DNA from: Streptomyces pseudovenezuelae
GTDB lineage: Bacteria; Actinomycetota; Actinomycetes; Streptomycetales; Streptomycetaceae
Assembly (NCBI RefSeq): GCF_001513955.1
Contig: NZ_KQ948152.1
Coordinates: forward strand, 186,001 to 250,000
DNA length: 64,000 nt
Reading direction: 5' to 3'
Under the pieces are notes generated by a model. It saw nothing but the letters and a program-made list of their open reading frames with translations. It ran no database searches and was not told the origin of the DNA. The position numbers and the translations under genes are program-made. Within the stretch, counting starts at the first letter, position 1, and each line of letters begins with the position of its first letter. Shown here in pieces: positions 61,354 through 64,000 of the stretch.

Positions 61354-62199
61354 CTAAGCAGCGGGCGCCGCCCCCTCCTGCTCCGCCTCGATGCGCGCGT
61401 TCCAGTCCCGCTTGGAGGCCTGCCAGCCGTCCTCGTTGTGGCCCAGGCGCCAGTAGCCGGAGATCGACAGGTCCTCGCGCGGGACCGCGCGTTCGACCCG
61501 CAGCAGGTGGCGCAGCTGCTTCACGAAGTGCGCCTCGCCGTGCACGAACGCGCACAGCCGGCCCTCGGGGAACTCCAGCGCGCGGACGGCCTCCACCAGA
61601 GCCTCGCCGACCGGGCGGGAGCCGCGGTGCAGCCAGACGACCTCCACATCGGAGTCGATCTTCTGCACCTCCTCGGGCCCGGACACCTCGATGAAGGCGT
61701 GCGCCCGGGTCCCGTCGGGCAGCGCCTCCAGGGAGCGGGCGATCGCGGGCAGCGCGCTCTCGTCCCCGACGAGCAGATGCCAGTCGGCGTCCAGGTCGGG
61801 GGCGTAGGCGCCGCCCGGGCCCATGAAGCGCACGGTCTCGCCCGGCTGGACCCGCACCGCCCAGGGGCCGGCCAGGCCCTCGTCGCCGTGGATCACGAAG
61901 TCCAGGGTGAGCTCGCGGTGCTCGGCGTCCCAGTGGCGCACGGTGTACGTGCGGGTCACGGGCCACTGCTCGCGGGGGAACTCCTCGCGGATCCGCTGCA
62001 TGTCGAAGGGCTCGGGGTAGGTCGCGCCCCCGGCCGGGAAAAGGATCTTGACGTAGTGGTCGGTGCAGGTGTCCGCCGCGAACTCGGCGAGTCCGTCGCC
62101 GCCGAGCACCACGCGCTGCATGTGCGGGGTGAGGCGTTCGGTGCGCACCACCTGGGCGGAGTGGGGCTTCCGCGGCTTGCGTCCCGGTCCTTCTGCCAT
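61354..62199 (-). CDS. Siderophore-interacting protein (ferric-siderophore reductase)
   Basis: 281 residues of the SIP family, FAD-dependent release of iron from ferric siderophores. FAD motif in PVTRTYTVRHWD (RxYT), PWAVRVQPGETVRFMGPGG, and NAD(P)H-domain motifs LLVGDESALPAI and ISGYWRLGHNEDGWQASKRDW at the end. ATG 62199. A good IdeR/DmdR1-type iron box overlaps the promoter (62218-62236), so it should be induced under iron starvation. No siderophore transport genes adjoin. Confidence 0.95.
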   Translation of the reverse strand: MAEGPGRKPRKPHSAQVVRTERLTPHMQRVVLGGDGLAEFAADTCTDHYVKILFPAGGATYPEPFDMQRIREEFPREQWPVTRTYTVRHWDAEHRELTLDFVIHGDEGLAGPWAVRVQPGETVRFMGPGGAYAPDLDADWHLLVGDESALPAIARSLEALPDGTRAHAFIEVSGPEEVQKIDSDVEVVWLHRGSRPVGEALVEAVRALEFPEGRLCAFVHGEAHFVKQLRHLLRVERAVPREDLSISGYWRLGHNEDGWQASKRDWNARIEAEQEGAAPAA

Positions 62200-62217
62200 G
62201 GCGGCCTCCCAGTTCCC

Positions 62218-62236
62218 TACGCTTAGGCTTACCTAA
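62218..62236 (-). promoter_or_regulatory. Iron box (IdeR/DmdR1 site)
   Basis: On the minus strand TTAGGTAAGCCTAAGCGTA matches the 19-base consensus TWAGGTWAGSCTWACCTWA at 17 positions and lies 18 nt before the start codon. Confidence 0.85.
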
Positions 62237-62292
62237 GTTAGCATCAGCCTCCCTGGCGACGGCACGCCACTCGTGGAAAGCGAGGGCAATAT

Positions 62293-63213
62293 TTACGCGC
62301 CGAGCGTCGTCACCAGTCGTTGCAATGATCCACCAAGCCCCCACCGCTCTGCCAGCTTCTCCAGGGCTGCGGGATCGCGCGGCGTGCGCGGGAGCGCGGT
62401 CTCCACCTGAGGCAGCGGAACATCACCGGCCACCCGCACGACCTTCGGCGCCACGGCCACGTACGGCCGCGACTCGTCCAGCCGCTTGCGCTGCGACGGT
62501 GTGAGCTTCGCCTTCGGGTCGTCGACCGCCGCCATGATCCCGGCCAGGTCGCCGAACTCGGTGAGCAGCTTGGCCGCCGTCTTCTCGCCGATGCCGGGCA
62601 CGCCCGGCAGGCCGTCGCTCGGGTCGCCGCGCAGCAGTGCCAGATCCACGTACCCGCGGCCGTCGACGCCGTACTTCTCGCGCAGCCACGCCTCGTCGGT
62701 CAGCTGGAGCGTGCCGACGCCCTTGAGGGGATACAGGACCCGCACCTCGCGCTCGTCGTCGACCAGCTGGTACAGGTCGCGGTCGCCGGTGACGATGTCG
62801 ACCGGACCGGTCGCCCGCGCGGTGAACGTGCCGATCACGTCGTCCGCCTCGTATCCGGCCACCCCCACGCGCGCGATGCCGAGCGCGTCCAGGACGGCCT
62901 CGATGACCGGCACCTGCGGCGACAGGGTGTCCGGCACCTCCTCCTCGTCCGGTCCGCCCTCGCGCTCCTCGGCGACGCGGTGCGCCTTGTAGGAGGGGAT
63001 GAGGTCGACCCGCCACTGGGGGCGCCAGTCGGCGTCCATGCACGCCACCAACAGGTCCGGATGGTGGTCCTTGACCAGGCGGTCGATGAATTCGAGCAGG
63101 CCGCGCACGGCGTTCACCGGCGTGCCGTCGGGTGCCTTCACGGACTCCGGCACCCCGAAGTAGGCACGGAAGTAGAGCGAGGCGGTGTCGAGGAGCATCA
63201 GTCGTCCGGTCAC
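62293..63213 (-). CDS. 5'-3' exonuclease (PolI N-domain-like, FEN family)
   Basis: 306 residues. RLMLLDTASLYFRAYFG carries the first metal Asp; HPDLLVACMDADWRPQWRVDLIPSYKAHR, GIARVGVAGYEADDVIGTFT, VDIVTGDRDLYQLV supply the other acidic residues; LRGDPSDGLPGVPGIGEKTAAKLLTEFG is the helix-hairpin-helix that binds DNA. I use GTG 63213, which lies 7 nt after a probable -10 box (leaderless), rather than ATG 63225, which would overlap that box. No polymerase domain follows. Likely removes flaps or RNA primers and acts in repair. Confidence 0.9.
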   Translation of the reverse strand: MTGRLMLLDTASLYFRAYFGVPESVKAPDGTPVNAVRGLLEFIDRLVKDHHPDLLVACMDADWRPQWRVDLIPSYKAHRVAEEREGGPDEEEVPDTLSPQVPVIEAVLDALGIARVGVAGYEADDVIGTFTARATGPVDIVTGDRDLYQLVDDEREVRVLYPLKGVGTLQLTDEAWLREKYGVDGRGYVDLALLRGDPSDGLPGVPGIGEKTAAKLLTEFGDLAGIMAAVDDPKAKLTPSQRKRLDESRPYVAVAPKVVRVAGDVPLPQVETALPRTPRDPAALEKLAERWGLGGSLQRLVTTLGA

Positions 63214-63220
63214 GTCTCGC

Positions 63221-63243
63221 ATCATGCCGTACGGCACCGACAC
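63221..63243 (-). promoter_or_regulatory. DNA-damage (RecA-NDp/PafBC-type) promoter of the exonuclease gene
   Basis: Minus strand: GTGTCGGTGCC, six bases, CATGAT. The TGTCRGTG core is exact; the -10 box has A2 and T6 but not T1. It places the transcription start at the GTG. Confidence 0.6.
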
Positions 63244-63416
63244 CGGCCGTCGTCGCGCGATCCGTTCGGCGGTGTGAGCGTCCTGTGAACCAGGACACCT
63301 GTGTGTTTGGCCCAAAGGCTTATGGGCAGGCGCGGCCTCGGAGCGAGGCAGGTTGCACCTTCAACTGTTCGCGGCCCTTCGTCTCCCACCCAGTGGTCAA
63401 GAGGCAAGAGGTACGC

Positions 63417-64000
63417 GTGTCATCACGGCTTGAGGCAGAGCAGCTGTACAAGGTCTTCGGCAGACGGCCGGACGAGGCGGTCGACAGGCTCCGCGAGGGC
63501 GCGGACCGGGAGGGACTGCGCGCCGAGGGCACCACCGCCGCGGTGATCGACGCCTCCTTCACCGTGGACCCGGGCCAGATCTTCGTCGTCATGGGCCTGT
63601 CCGGCTCCGGCAAGTCCACGCTGCTGCGCATGCTCAACGGCCTCCTGGAGCCGACCGCGGGCCATGTCCGCTTCGACGGCCAGGACCTCACCGCGCTCAG
63701 CGACCGCGAGCTGCGCGCCGTACGCGCCCAGAAGATCAGCATGGTCTTCCAGCACTTCGCGCTCTTCCCGCACCGCAGTGTCCTGGAGAACGCCGCCTAC
63801 GGCCTCGCCGTCCAGGGCGTCCCCAAGGCCGAGCGCGTCGAGCGGGCGACCGAGGCCCTGGAGCTGTGCGGCCTCAAGGGCTGGGAGAAGTCCTGGCCCG
63901 ACGAGCTGTCCGGCGGCATGCAGCAGCGGGTGGGCCTGGCCCGCGCCCTCGCCACCGACGCCGACCTGCTCCTCATGGACGAGTCCTTCAGCGCGCTCGA
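63417..64000 (+). CDS. Glycine betaine/proline-type ABC transporter ATPase, 3' end missing
   Basis: 194 codons are in the window; the frame continues off the right edge. N-terminal extension (LEAEQLYKVFGRRPDEAVDRLREGADRE) is typical of ProV/OpuAA, followed by Walker A MGLSGSGKST, Q-loop ISMVFQHFALFPHR, signature ELSGGMQQRVGLARAL and Walker B ADLLLMDESFSAL. The usual C-terminal CBS domains would lie beyond the edge. GTG after AGAGG. Energises uptake of compatible solutes during osmotic stress; permease and binding protein genes are expected downstream. Confidence 0.92.
   Translation, partial: MSSRLEAEQLYKVFGRRPDEAVDRLREGADREGLRAEGTTAAVIDASFTVDPGQIFVVMGLSGSGKSTLLRMLNGLLEPTAGHVRFDGQDLTALSDRELRAVRAQKISMVFQHFALFPHRSVLENAAYGLAVQGVPKAERVERATEALELCGLKGWEKSWPDELSGGMQQRVGLARALATDADLLLMDESFSAL

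Overview
The window is high-GC actinobacterial DNA that reads as a Streptomyces chromosome core. Gene order (gyl glycerol operon, metH, the Pup-proteasome cluster arc-dop-pup-prcB-prcA-pafA, pafBC-tatA-tatC-helY, and a five-gene rar-type conservon) matches, from memory, the SCO1660-to-SCO1600 side of the S. coelicolor core. I saw no tRNA, rRNA, CRISPR array, transposase or prophage. All assignments come from reading protein motifs and DNA by eye; no database search was run.

Layout: 1-6.4 kb, minus strand: the first codons of a PAC2-family gene, a GntR/FCD regulator, then glpD-glpK-glpF and their IclR regulator gylR. 6.6-11 kb: metH and a HAD phosphatase. 11.4-14.7 kb: two tandem peptide-type solute-binding lipoproteins without a permease. 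14.8-16.7 kb, minus: an orphan LuxR response regulator behind a RecB-family nuclease. 16.9-20.2 kb: site-2 protease, tRNA m1A58 methyltransferase, secreted protein. 20.2-31 kb: ferredoxin, then the Pup-proteasome system, interrupted by an HNH endonuclease gene and by a LacI/MFS pair. 31-40.4 kb: two FKBP prolyl isomerases, the PafBC-type WYL pair, tatA, tatC, a lipid kinase and helY. 40.5-48.2 kb: allophanate hydrolase, urea/guanidine carboxylase and two DUF1989 proteins with a divergent TetR gene. 48.4-53 kb: conservon (kinase-like, roadblock, DUF742, GTPase, P450). 53-64 kb: pseudouridine synthase, terpene-synthase-like protein, GNAT, APC permease, PadR plus an ABC-2 exporter, siderophore-interacting protein behind an iron box, a 5'-3' exonuclease, and the start of a glycine-betaine-type ABC ATPase.

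Two regulatory themes link distant genes. First, the carboxylase operon and the APC permease 10 kb away share a near-identical inverted repeat (TTTCTGTC-N4-GACAGAAA and flank), so the permease probably imports the substrate of that pathway and both probably answer to the TetR protein. Second, promoters of the mycobacterial/Streptomyces RecA-NDp type (TGTCRGTG-N8-TAnnnT, the kind activated by PafBC after DNA damage) lie directly before the RecB-family nuclease, helY and the 5'-3' exonuclease, and in weaker form before pup. PafBC itself is encoded here, so the window looks like a local DNA-damage and protein-turnover network.

The most unusual proteins are a terpene-synthase-like protein with an intact NSE triad but a degraded Asp-rich motif, next to a conservon whose P450 lacks the K-helix Arg; the endonuclease VII-like protein overlapping prcB; and two very small unannotated reading frames beside dop and pup.
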